A DNA stretch of 64,000 nucleotides. Origin: Bactrocera neohumeralis. Its lineage: Eukaryota > Arthropoda > Insecta > Diptera > Tephritidae. Positions 49,419 through 61,239 of this stretch are shown here, in pieces. The position numbers and the translations under genes were made by a program. The notes beneath the pieces are model-generated. The model was not told the origin of the DNA. It saw nothing but the letters and a program-made list of their open reading frames with translations, and did not search any database. Every line of letters starts with the position of its first letter. Within the stretch, counting starts at the first letter, position 1. The stretch is taken from the NCBI RefSeq assembly GCF_024586455.1, contig NC_065921.1:42430574-42494573 (forward strand), written 5' to 3'.

Positions 49419-49539
49419 ACAATCTTATACGTGAGGAGTTTACTTCATTTTTGGATATGACTTTAGCACTTACGAACCCAGCTCTACTTTGGAACAAGAA
49501 AACCTTTCCACAGCCGTACTAGAATCAGTACTTATAAGT

Positions 49540-51310
49540 ATTTTGTTTGACCGTTGCAAGAACTCTTGTTCGAATTAGTGATTCCTGGAGAATTTTCTGT
49601 ATATACTTGTATATGAATTACTGAGCATAGAGAAAGAAATCTGCATTATAAATGTCGGTTAATGAACATTTGCTGAATATTAGACAGAACGCTCGAGCTC
49701 ATAAAATTTACTTGATTACTGTTCCAAGGAATCAAAAGTAGATCAATCCTGTCTATGAGCAACCCTGGATTTATGTACTCGCAAGGATTGTGCTTTTGGG
49801 CTACTTAAGCTAAAATGCGAGACAAAAGATCTCAAAGCTTTAGAACAAGTTAAAGCTCAGTGGGTACCAGCCACAGAGATAAGTGAAAGTATGCAGGAAA
49901 GAAAAAAGTCTTTCCACTCGAGCTGAAGTAAAAAGCTGCTTTCTAAATTGAAGCAGTTAAGAGATAGATAGAGAAAAAACATCTCGGTTAAGTTTCGAGG
50001 GTCTGTCTAGGGAAACCAATCCAAAGTGATTGCCAGCATTCCACAGCAAAAAATGCAGCAAGTAATATCTATCTATTACCTAAGCATGTATTCGCCTATT
50101 TATGGCAACCATTAAGTCATTACACCCATTCACTATCAACATAAATCTCTTGTCAATTGTTATATTTGAGCAAAAAGTCGCGCAAGTAAGCTTCCATGAT
50201 AGATGTGTTTGTATGTAATGCGTACAGTAGCTGTACTCCTAGTCATCACTGATCAATTTAAGATCATGATGATCGCCTTTTTGGTTGCAACAACAGATCA
50301 TTTGTGATCGTTTTATGGTTTGTTGCCTCTAATAAAAGGAAGAAATCAATATCGATTGCTCTCTTAGTACATCAATATTACCTAAAACTGCTGAAACATA
50401 CTACCGCTTAATTGGAGCGTCGAACGACACTCAAACATACCCGCTCCGTTCACTGCTAAACTGCTTGCCTGCCTACCACCAGCCTTGTGCCGAAAGCTCA
50501 GCGCTACGGCGCACCTCTCTATTTGTGGCAGTCAACTGCACTCCCAAATGACACAGACATGATCGCGCACGAGCACATATGGTCATTGCATGAAGATGCC
50601 GAGACAGGCCGCTCTAACTGCTACTATCGAGCTCTTGCCCCGAACAAGTCGTCCGTCGCATTGAGAAGTAAAGAAATATGCCGAATTGTAAGCGCTGCAC
50701 GCCGCCGCGAAGCCGTAGTGGCGACGGCAGCTGTGTCGCTTGTGTGGTCTGGCGTGTTGAGATCTTTATGAGTGCGATCGCTGTCAGCGGTAGACTTGGA
50801 GTGACATATACACTTATACAGTTGTTCAACGACTTAGTGCGCGCTTTTTGGACGAACTGCGTTCGACTATGGATTACTCGCTGGTACACACTCATTCGAA
50901 CTGGATATACATATAGATATAGTACACACGAGACCGTCGGTTGATCGGTCTATTTGTTTGTTGGCTCACATAAGTATGTACGAACATGTAGTATATCTGT
51001 CGGCTGTTACTAATTGTTGCATACGGCTGAAATGAAATTGTCTTATTGCAATCAGTTGTGTGGCAGCAGCTCCACATACGGCTTAAGCTAATCACTCTTA
51101 CCATATAAAGGCTTTACGGTAGCCAAAGAGATTACGAATATTCGAGCTTAAGTATAAAGAGTGCTTCAAGGATGAATATGTTTTAAATTTAACCTGACAG
51201 ATGAAGTGAGGAAAGTAATTTTTGTGGAAAGTAAGTTGAAAAGTGTGAGGCATTGCAATTGAAGTATAAGTGATCCGATTAGGGGCTAGGGTGTTATACT
51301 CAGTTGAAGT
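49540..51310. other. Unannotated intron DNA
   Basis: Contains a tight group of GATC words (50250-50310). Overlapping frames at 50487-50944 do not look coding. Confidence 0.4.
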
Positions 51311-51319
51311 AGTGCTCGT

Positions 51320-52229
51320 ACTTCTTCTTCTTCTTAATTGGCGTAGACACCGCTTACGCGATTATAGCCGAGTTAACAACAGCGCGCCAGTCGTTTCTTC
51401 TTTTCGCTACGTGGCGCCAATTGGATATTCCAAGCGAGGCCAGGTCCTTCTCCACTTGGTCCTTCCAACGGAGTGGAGGTCTTCCTCTTCCTCTGCTTCC
51501 CCCGGCGGGTAGGCTTTCAGAGCTGGAGAGTTTTCATCCATCCGGACAACAAGACCTAGCCAGCGTAGCCGCTGTCTTTTAATTCGCTGAACTATGTCAA
51601 TGTCGTCATATATCTCGTACAGCTCATTGTTCCATCGAATGCGATATTCGCCGTGGCCAACGCGCAAAGGACCATAAATCTTTCGCAGAACCTTTCTCTC
51701 GAAAACTCGTAACGTCGACTCATCAGATGTTGTCTTTGTCCGTGCCTCTGCACCATATAGTAGGACGGGAATTATGAGCGACTTATAGAGTTAGCTTTTG
51801 TTCGTCGAGAGAGGACTTTACTTTTCAATTGCCTACTCAGTCCGAAGTAGCACCTGTTGGCAAGAGCAATCCTGCGTTGGATTTCCAGGCTGACATTATT
51901 GGTGGTGTTAATGCTGGTTCCTAAATAGACGAAATTATCTACAACTTCAAAGTTATGACTGTCAACAGTGACGTGAGAGCCAAGTCGCGAGTGCGACGAC
52001 TGTTTGTTTGATGACAGGAGATATTTCGTTTTGCCCTCGTTCACTACCAGACCCATTTTCTGTGCTTCCTTGTCCAGCCTGGAGAAAGCAGAACTAACGG
52101 CGCGGGTGTTGAGGCCGATGATATCAATATCGTCGGCATACGCCAGCAGCTGTACACTCTTATAGAAGATGGTACCTTCTCTGTTTAGTTCTGCAGCTCG
52201 AACTATTTTCTCCAGAAGCAGGTTGAAGA
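51320..52229 (-). mobile_element. 5'-truncated copy of the same RTE element
   Basis: About 910 bp matching the RT and 3' end of the 44888-48139 element very closely; frames at 52341-51772 (LLAYADDIDI, VNEGKTKYLLSS) and 51667-51407. A 9-bp duplication, AGTGCTCGT, flanks it at 51311-51319 and 52230-52238. A small deletion removes the VFDAVPAGG part. Low divergence from the full-length copy implies recent insertion. Confidence 0.82.
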
Positions 52230-52238
52230 AGTGCTCGT

Positions 52239-55200
52239 TCTTAGTCAAGCTAAAAATTTTAAAGAGAAGAAAATAAAAAATCTCAAACGCAATCCTGGTA
52301 AAGAGAATTAAAATAGAATGGTAATCTGGAATCTCTGGCATATTCTATTGCAAATAAGTTTTACTTTGGAACAAAAAACACTCTATAACAATACTAGCCG
52401 GAAGAGGTCATTAGTACTCCCGAGAAATGCGAGAACGAATCGAATCTCAAGGATCTCATATTATATATTGTCTCCTCTGCGACAATATAGGGCTGGGGTA
52501 ACGCACGTGCACTGCGAAAAGTCAATACAGCACCCCACAAGTTCGGGTTCTGTCTCTTTTACTCTGATTTATTTTATATTGAAAGAACTCAAGAGTTGAA
52601 GTTGTTTGGTTACAGCCAATTCATATCATGTTACTTTCAATGTTAAAGAGAAATTCCTATTTACCGTTGACGAGTTAACCCAAGAGTAACTCAATGTAGT
52701 AGCTAGATGTACGCAATGAAGCGGCTTAGCTTTAATGTTGGGGAGAGGATGAGGAAGGCCTTATTTTTCCGATATTGTTACAAAGTTGTGCTTTGGTTTT
52801 ACGAAACCATGGTTAACCCAATACCCTCCAATGATATAGTATTTGTGTAGTGAATGGCGTTCGGGGTGGCCACACTCGCTTAACAGCTAGGAGCGGCTCT
52901 TTTTAGTACAGTGGTGCACTACCTACAACACTAGCGACGCCACTTAATATTAGTTTCTTCCCTAGAAAACCGTACAAATTAAGAGTTCCAGAGAGGGACA
53001 TTCCGAAATCCTCTCAACTTCAACCGCATCTCAGATAACTAAGACCACTGCGCCGCGGAGCCTATTTCTAGCGGTATCGTTTCTGCGGACATACATATAT
53101 ACCTCCGAGATCTATGTTAATCGAGCGGAGTCGCTGGAGAAGAGGCGCATTGAGCTTTATCATGTACGGATCGAATCGGAAGGAAGAGGTTGCAGGAGTT
53201 TCGCCTGACTTAAGTTGAAGCATCTCGGTTGCCAACTTTTTGAGAACCCCTCGAATTGGCTAGAATTTATTGAGCCGCCTCAATAAATTGGTCGCAAGCT
53301 CTATTCGCTTTTTCCTCAAGCAATGGTATTTCTGTATACCAGTAGTTTTGTAGTTCTGGGCTTCACAACAGATTTTTTTTTTATTTTGCTATACAAATCT
53401 GATTATTTGTGGTCTTAGGTAGAATGGCCAAGTAGATTCTTGACCGAATCAGTGCCTACGTCCACAGGGGCATATCGAAATTATTTGGAGAATTTTTTGT
53501 ATAAATGTATTTACGCAGCGGATAGTAAGAAATATGCTGTTTAAATATTGACTGTAAGCATCTCATGATATTTCGAACAGCTCGACCTGAATCGGATTGA
53601 ATTCACCATATCATCGACTAACACTAGTCCTTGCTGAAGCTTCATCGTCAAAAATCTTATTCAGTCCGTCTGTGCACTCTTGATGAGTTAATCTAAGTCC
53701 AAATCCAAATTTTTTGATCGATATGAATATTTTAAGTTACTGTGAACAACACAAATAGCGGTCGTATGGCAAAATGTTCTGAGTATGTATAACATCATTT
53801 GTGAGTTGCCAGATGCCAACGCTAGTGTTGCCAAATCCCGAAATATAAAAGGCAACCACGTCAGACAAATAGACTCGACAGCTGGTTCGTCTTCAGTACA
53901 AAAAAATAGATCATTCCAATGCACGCAAAACATCCCGAATTTATATATTATTATGTATGTACTTATATAAAGTATTCCGAAAGTGTAAGAGTCTATCAGA
54001 AACAAGCTCAATCACTTCTCAGAGCGTACCAAATCCTTATGGTCGCATGAATTCCTCTAAAAATTACCATTTATTTTCAAAATCTTAATTGGCTGCATTA
54101 ATCTCTCATTTTACAAACCAAGCCAATTGCCACCTTTAATTTACCAATTTACCAATTTTCATTTTCATTTTAATTTTTTATTTTACTTGCACGCCACAAT
54201 TTGTATTTTCCTATCACTCTATTTATTATATTTTCGCGCTTTCTTTTCTTACACCGGGTTCAAAGTTCGCGCTGCCACCAACATTGGCCACCTCCACCTG
54301 CGACGGTCTTGGAAACGATTTAAATCTCTTCGGCCTGTCAGCACGAAGGCGCGAGTGTGAAATTTAAAACGTGATAACACCGTTGTTCCGGAGGGTGGGC
54401 ATCAGCGACGGCCGAACATCTGTTAGCTGGTATTGCGCTGCTCTTCATTGGTGGTACCAGTGTCGTGTGTGTATGTGTGTGTTTTAATATTGTGGCTGAT
54501 GCATGTGAACACGTGTTCAACGGAGTCTTTCTCGACACGCCGCACACTTTTTATTTGATTTAATTTGTCTTCTTTAAAACTTGTGGACTCGCAGATATAC
54601 TCCAATTTAATCTGACAAACACACGCACACAAACCAAGAGAAGATATTGAAAGCGCCCCCATTTGTTGTTGTTGCAATTTGATTTGTTGTTTATTGCCGC
54701 TGTTGCTGGCGTCGCCGCCGACGCTGCTTTGGCGACAAAATTGATTTGTTCAATTTTTCCAACGATTAAACTCGCTGAAATTGACATTAGTAACGGTACA
54801 TTTACTTTGAAGGTTGCAGCGCAATTCGACGCGTCGCCGCTCGAAGCTTTCACATATAATATGCACCCTCGGCTTCGTGCTCGGGCGTCGTATCCGTCAA
54901 ATCGTCGAAGTGTCATTCTCACTGCGTCAGCAGAAATTCTTTTGTTATTGTTGTGCGGTGCGGAAGCCGTGTAATTTCGACATTTTTGCACGTCTACTCG
55001 CTGTCTTCCTGATTTCTGAGGTATGCTAAAGTTTGCCGGAGCAGGAGGAGGCGGGCGGGAGTTCTTTTTTGGGGAAATGAAAAGTTTGTGTTAAGTTTAA
55101 CTGACTTCGCTGACGAAATTGTTGTTTTTATTGTTGCCACTGCTGCCGCGCTAAGGAATTTAATCAATTTTGCTCCTTTATTGATTGGCACTTTGGCTTT

Positions 55201-55287
55201 AATGTTTTCTTATTTGTCGCTTTGCTTAATTTAAATCGATATTTTAAACCATATTTAATTTGTGTTTTCCTCTCTCTTTCCTTGCAG
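52239..55287. other. Unannotated intron DNA before the microexon
   Basis: Triplet-rich, GC-richer DNA at 54640-55020, then the C/T tract of the microexon acceptor. No EH2-coding exon found. Confidence 0.5.
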
Positions 55288-55293
55288 GACGAA
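55288..55293 (+). CDS. inv: invected microexon coding the Arg-Ser (RS) insertion
   Basis: Six bases, GACGAA, lie between an excellent acceptor (a long C/T tract ending TTGCAG at 55287) and a consensus donor (GTAAGTAC from 55294). Splicing a phase-1 G from the upstream exon gives G|GA CGA A, and joining to the GT that opens the exon at 63021 gives Gly-Arg-Ser-Pro. That is the RS insertion placed by a 6-nt microexon between the EH2 region and the homeodomain in insect invected proteins (family knowledge); engrailed lacks it. Skipping the exon would keep the frame and give Gly-Pro. The upstream exon, expected to end in the EH2 region (Trp-Pro-Ala-Trp and following), was not found in the window. 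No ORF scan can show an exon of this size; the call rests on splice signals plus phase agreement with 63021. Confidence 0.9.
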
Positions 55294-55394
55294 GTAAGTA
55301 CAAAATTCGAGCTATGAGTTAAAGAATTAAAGAATTATTGAGGTTACTGTTACGGGTAAGTATTATGGAAACTAAAATATCTTCTTTTTTATAG

Positions 55395-55615
55395 ACGCAG
55401 ACACCGCTTACGCGGTTAAAGCCGAATTTACAACAACGCGCCAGTCGTTCTTCCTTTTCGGTGTTTGGCGCCAATAGGAGATTCTAAGTGGAGTTAGGTA
55501 CTTCTCCACCTGGTCTTTAAAGCGGAGTGGGGGTCTTTCTTTTCCTCTGCTTCCACCGGCGGGTACTGAGTCAATTACTATTTGATGGAGTGTTTTCATC
55601 CCTTGGGACGACATG
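55395..55615 (-). mobile_element. RTE 3'-end fragment in the intron after the microexon
   Basis: About 220 bp encoding a version of the RTE C-terminus (VPAGGSRGKERPPLR, KNDWRVVVNSA) plus the terminal segment. More diverged than the 51-kb copy. It begins only about 100 bp downstream of the microexon donor. Confidence 0.75.
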
Positions 55616-55739
55616 TATTATTGTGGTCCGACATCGACGTTCCGACCAATGAGTAGCTTCTTGAAGAAAAAAGGATGTGTGCAAAGCTTCAAAGTGATGC
55701 CTCTAAAGCTGACGGACCTACGATTATATTGGTCGACTT

Positions 55740-56230
55740 CAGGTTAGGTTAGATTAGTTGACTGAGCGAAAGATCGCACTTGGACTTCTATATTCAGTCG
55801 TCTGTGATGCCATAAAAATATGATTCCTATAATTCGAACTTACAAATCAGTAAAGCGCCTTGTGGCCAATAAAAATTTGCTGAGGCGTTTAATGGAAAAG
55901 AAATACCCACCAGTTCGGTGGGACACCTAAAAGTGTGAGCTCTTAAGTGTTTAAGTCTTGATCGCGCAAATGCGGAATAATTAAGAAGGAAGTGCTGAGA
56001 TGGTTTTACCTCGCTCGTCTTCTCTCATTCAGCTTTTGCAACTGGCGTCGAATAAGATTCTCAACCTTACAGTATGGACTCCGATAAGGTAATGACCCCA
56101 CAACCAGGGAGAGACTAGCTTTACTGAGGGCAAAAAGCTCACTGGATCGCTTTCGATCGATCTTGGGCCTTAAAGAGTTTGCGACAGCACATGAACCATT
56201 TTCACGAAGCTTAGCTATCAGTCAACCTTT
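55740..56230 (-). pseudogene. R1/jockey-type C-terminal relic, second copy
   Basis: Aligns along most of its length with 2425-2870 (shared CACCAGTTCGGTGG-like and TTAAGTCTTGA-like blocks). No open frame. Confidence 0.55.
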
Positions 56231-57274
56231 TATGGAAACAACGGTACAATATATATTTAATGCATAATTTAATTTATGAGGACACTCCGACATGTACTTT
56301 TTATTTTCATTTATTTTTTAACGAGGAGGAGCTTCCTAAACCGAAGTAAACCTCTTTTCATCTGGTACCAATTCCCTCGGTATCACCGTCTTGCATTACG
56401 TCGGGAGGATGTTTGAGCAATCCTCATACATTTGTAATGCACTGAATGCATTCAGTGCTAAGTTGCCAATAAGTACTTAGATTTGGGGAAGTGTTTCTCA
56501 AAATGACTTTCGTTTGGTCCAATATATTTTACTTCTTGTTCCAACTTCTTTAAGCAAACTGAGGTCTGCAAAGTTGGCACGTGGTGAAATCTAAAGAATA
56601 CAGTGGATGGAGCTGCAGTTTGAAGCCTAAGTCGATCAAATAGGCTTTAGTGACGGGGACGTGATAGCTGCAATGATGGAAGAATACGTCTTTTATTATT
56701 CAAATGGGTCCGTTTTTAGTTGAGCTCCTAACCGTTTTGTCCTTCTCCATGTAGTCGATGTAGATCGCGTCTTGTCGATCATAGAAAATAGGGACCATCA
56801 ACTTTACAACCGATAGCACAGTTCGTTCGGAGTAGGTTCGCCGGCAGGCGCCCTATGTTTCAACTGTTTCGTGCACTGTGATATATATAAGTGAATACAT
56901 TTTCATCCGTGACCCATTCAACGTAGAAACTACTTCCGATTATGCTTAAACATCTGTCAAATTCAGATGTGAGGTGTTGTTTTTGCACCCATTGTCCAAC
57001 CCCCACTTGGTTCGTTAGGTTCAAACTTGTTGTCATCGAAGACATCTTCCGATAAGCCCAGAAATAAGTTGCACAATAAGCATTATCAGGTCAACTCAAG
57101 CTCTTCGTCTGCAAAAATTCTCTTCTTAAACACCCTTGCAGAAACTGTTTGGAGAGGAGTTCATTATGTTATGTGACCGGAAGCATGCGGGCCTCATTAT
57201 GTCGGTGTTCGACAGCAGACATGAATAGGCATCTTTTAATTGTTCTAAATGCAGTATTCTGACACGTCGAAAGC
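56231..57274. other. Unannotated intron DNA
   Basis: Possible mariner-like scraps around 56500-56720, too degraded to assign. Confidence 0.35.
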
Positions 57275-57385
57275 TTGTTGTTGTTGTAGCGGTTGAATAC
57301 TACCTAGTTGATAGTCCGTGGATGGATACAAATCCGGGTGCGTTCCGGTTACGTAGACCTGACTGTCGTGGGAACGTACGTCTGA
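57275..57385 (+). repeat. Dispersed repeat, copy 2
   Basis: The most complete of the three: TTGTTGTTGTAGCGGTTGAA, a GTTGATAGTCC block, GGTGCGTTCCGGTTACGTAG, then CGACTGT-type sequence ending GTGGGAACG. Confidence 0.6.
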
Positions 57386-57889
57386 AGCTTCTTCGTCTGT
57401 GCTTCAATATGCCGTCCAAGTGACCATATCGGTGCGGCGTATTTTATTTAGCATATAACTTATGCAGTCTTTTAATACCTTCAAGTGAAGGTCTACCAAT
57501 AGCAGATCGTGAATTCTTGATACGTTGTACTTCGTACTCATTGTTTTAGATGTACCTAAAAAACGAATGGCGACCAAAATGAAATTCTTTTAAAAGAAAT
57601 TTGGGCAATCACTATCGAAGGAGAAAAGTCATCACATTCAGCATTCGAAAGCTGTTTGATTTCACTTCACGATTTCTCTTCCAAATTAAAGTATCGAATC
57701 ACCTGTTTTGCTTATGTACCCACAAAAGTGCGAGTCCGGTTCGCTTGAAATAGCTACATAGTAGCCGAATACAAATATGTACTAGTTATGTATATGTATA
57801 TAATTGGATCACTAAAATCTCTAAGACTTTCATTGAATATAGTGAAATAATGAATTGATCCCTTAATGGATCCAACATAATACTATAAA

Positions 57890-58340
57890 TTTTCAGTGGG
57901 TTCCAGGGCCCAGTTATATTCCTGGCAACCGTGAAGCAGATGAACTAGCCAGAACAGATACAACCCAGCAATTAAATTCCGATAAAGAGAGAATTTTTAT
58001 GTCTCTGGCTACTTGTAGATATTTAATCGACAAAAGTGTTATAGACATAACAGAGCCTCTGCGTAGTCAATCCCTAACTTGCTTAACAAGCAGGCAATTG
58101 TGGCGTGAATGGAATGTGGTGTGCTCATGCCCGCTATTAAAATTCAAAAGGAATGGCATAAGAACTCTAGTAGGACTGCTAGCTCTCTTACTGGCAAACA
58201 TGTCAGCAGTCTTGGGTTACTATACAATGACTATTGTAGAAGCTGCCAAGAGGTACGTAAGAGAAGAAGGTACTATACAAGTAGAATATCTTCTATGCGC
58301 ACACAAGACTTTGTATAGGAAAATAATCCGGATTTTAGCC
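57890..58340 (+). pseudogene. R1/jockey-type RNase H and C-terminus
   Basis: Reads WVPGPSYIPGNREADELART, the RNase H signature with the final acidic residues kept, then from another frame LTGKHVSSLGLLYNDYCRSC (58109-58318), the C-terminal zinc-knuckle-like segment. Sense to inv, in its second visible intron. Confidence 0.72.
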
Positions 58341-60234
58341 CTGGTGGTTTCATAATGGACCTCCCAAAAAGCCTACGTGCGTCATCAAAAATCCAGAAAT
58401 ATCTACTGTCTATATACATATATATGCATTAGTAGCGGGTGATGCTAGTTTAATAATGTTTTTTTCAAAAGCGTTGCTTTCGATCGAAACAGAAATAAGA
58501 ATCGAACTACTGTGATATTGGCAGTGACAGTTGGGCAATCTAATTTTTATTTAACCCCTTCCTCAAACCCGAAGGAAGTTGTTTTCCCTTTAATTAACAG
58601 TTAAATGTTGACAAGCATAGCGAACAAGCGCGACAAAAGTGTTGACAAAGGACACCAGTGCCAACGAAAAGAGTGAGGAAAGCACCCCATTGGAGGAAAA
58701 TTAACAAAGTATGCCCAAGAATATGCAAAGCGAAGTGATAGTGCGAGCCGATTCCGGTTTTGCCAAAGTGAAGTAATAAAATTTTATTGCGCCGCAACGG
58801 ATTGCCTGATTGTCGGATTGCTGAGTGGGTGCAGAGTGACAGGCAGAGAGTTTTCCAGGGTTTTTAGCACAAATACAGAAATAATTGAGCCACAAGAATT
58901 TGAATTTGCTCGCCAGCAAAAGCGCTTGCGAGAAAGTTATCCGATTATATGTATATGTGTATGTGTATTTGAATCCTTTAGGCGGTCTTTAATTATTTTT
59001 TATGACATTTTCCAACATTGCCATATTAAAATGTTGACACTTAATTTCATTCCACCAATACATTCGCACACTCGCCACTCCTAATTGCTTTTTCGTGGAA
59101 AATGTCCGATGTCGAATGAGTTTTGTACATAAGTAGTAATTGGTGAGTGTGCTGAAGTGAAAGTTACTCCTTTATTTGAATAGTTTTGCGAAAATGAAGC
59201 AATTTCGACAGCCACTAATGGGCATTTCTGGTTTTCAACTTTTCAACTGGCCGCCAAGTTGAGCGAAATGCAAATGTAGCATGAAACGGCAAGTAATTAC
59301 TATTTTGAGCTATTGGAATGAGTGGCTTACAAGCTAGACATGCTACATACATATACGTACATATAAATATACATAAGATCCAAGAAGCTACCACTCTGCC
59401 CACAGGTTCGCAATAGTTTAGCTGCCCCCACTCTAACCCCTCTTTCAACACGCTCGCATGGCCAGCGTTAGGGCACAAACAGAAAACCGCGACTTGAACG
59501 TCTTGTCGTGCTTCCGAGTTATTAATAACGGCAACTGCGACGCTAAGGAAAATATTTCAGTCAAATTAAGAAATATTTGTGGTCACCACAAAACTACTTA
59601 ATATATCATCGTCTTGGACTTACATAATATCGCCATTCGCATATTAAAGTGTATAAATCATTTGTGAGATATGTTAAATGACCCGAAGTCTTTACAAATT
59701 GTTTGCGAAATGCTACAGAGTTTCGACATTTTTCATGCATAACATGGGTAGTGGGAATCTTTTTAGCTAAAAGGCTTCAATATTTCACTTCGATGGTATG
59801 CCTTGCATCTAATGCCGGAGAAAATAAGTCGAACTGATGAAATGAACCGCTTTAAAATACGATAATCATGGCTAATGGAAGAAAAGCCTTGAAATTGCCC
59901 TCCGAACACAGTGGTTCGAGAAGTAATGTTTTCTTTGATTCACAGAAATCACAATTTTATGTCGTTTCAATTCAACTATGAAAGAACAATAGAACTTGAA
60001 CGGTTGAAGAATTTATGACACGCCTTTTCATTGCGGAAATATTAATTTTTATGTTAGTTGAAAGCTGGTTGGGACTGAGGCTAGGTTAGGAAAATATGCT
60101 GATTTCTCGAGAGGTCACGACTAATAGCACTTGGACAGCTAGAGACTGATTCCCAAAACACTTAAGATCAAAAAGACCGTTGCATAAAGACAAAACGACT
60201 AGAGCCTGACAAATGTTTTTATAATAGGTAAATT
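58341..60234. other. Unannotated intron DNA
   Basis: Little TE similarity at 58550-59500; nothing coding recognised. Confidence 0.45.
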
Positions 60235-60345
60235 TCGCCCTGTTCCCACGACAGTCGAGTCTACCTAAACGGAACGGATCCGGATTTTTATGAGGCCAAG
60301 GACTATCAACTCGACAGATTTCTGTCGCTACAACAAAATAACAGG
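60235..60345 (-). repeat. Dispersed repeat, copy 3 (reversed)
   Basis: Reverse complement of the 57275-57385 pattern, from CCCACGACAGTCGAGTCTAC to CTGTCGCTACAACAAAAT. Confidence 0.55.
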
Positions 60346-60374
60346 TCAATTTCGGCCAATTTGCTTAGTGCCAA

Positions 60375-60780
60375 TGAGACTTTGACCTAATTCCGTGAAT
60401 CTTTTTCTTTCCACTCTGGTTCGGAAGTGTTTTGCAATCCACAAGTGTTAATTGCTGACCAAAGCTTACTGAGCTCGTGCATGGCCAATAGGTCCAACGC
60501 CCTAGTACATGATGAAAAAAGAACGATTGCTCGTTCCCATCCTAATGTAAACTAAGTAAGAGTGCCTTTTATTGCCAGCTTTACAATTTCAGACGCTTCC
60601 GCTGTGGCCAGGTATATCACTCTCTATTTTTGGAGTGGATTAAAACTTTCCTTGAACTTCGATCCATCATCCACATATCACACAATGGTATAGTGACGAC
60701 AGTGCGACATAGTGGCACAAGTTATCGAGGATATAGTCGAAAATATAGAGGATTTTGGAAACCTCCCCTCTGGGACCCTT
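60375..60780 (-). pseudogene. Non-LTR RNase H relic
   Basis: Nucleotide blocks around 60470-60620 follow 15610-15770 (GAGCTCGTG, AATAGGTC, GATTCCGCTGT-type blocks). No open frame. Confidence 0.4.
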
Positions 60781-61239
60781 AATGTGTCCTGTTTACCGGA
60801 GTCTGATCGCAGACCGGTGGGAGTTACTACATATCTTCAACACAACACTACTGTTAAATACTAAATGCTGAGCATAAATAGGCGAATAGTTAAAACCCAG
60901 ACATTCACTTGACCTTTAAAAGAATTTTTGCCATGAAAATTTTCGAACCACTACTGTCTACAGTTTTATTATGTTGAGGTACCAAAACAACACCATAACC
61001 TTAAAAATAGCAGAATGAATTGTTTAGCAATTGACCGCAAGGGGACAGCGCAGCTTCAATTCCGTCCAGGTCTTGGGCTATGGTTGCGAAGGTGACCTTC
61101 TATCAAGCCCATCTTTCAAGTTTCCGGTGTTTCTCTTTTGGCTTGGCACCCATATAGTACTGTGATCAAAAAGCAAAGTAAATTTGTCTATAAAATGTAA
61201 TTTATTTACTTATTATTTCAAATCAATTTCATGCCCTTC

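Larger units (their letters stand above)
1..55287 (+). other. inv: Presumed 3' part of the long first intron of inv
   Basis: No exon with EH1, EH2 or other engrailed-class sequence was found upstream of the microexon, and no open frame of suitable size exists on the + strand. The tract is therefore read as intron, at least 55 kb long, hosting nested genes on both strands and many transposon relics. This is inference: the upstream exon is outside the window, so an intergenic stretch at the far left cannot be excluded. Confidence 0.6.

Noticed and set aside
50487..50944. Overlapping 80-95-codon frames on both strands
   Set aside because: No recognisable domain, no promoter or poly(A) layout like the nested genes; chance frames in GC-richer DNA.
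54560..55029. Overlapping ORFs of 103-143 codons before the microexon
   Set aside because: Open on both strands because of triplet-rich DNA; none contains engrailed-class EH motifs, and the frame and phase do not fit the preceding inv exon.
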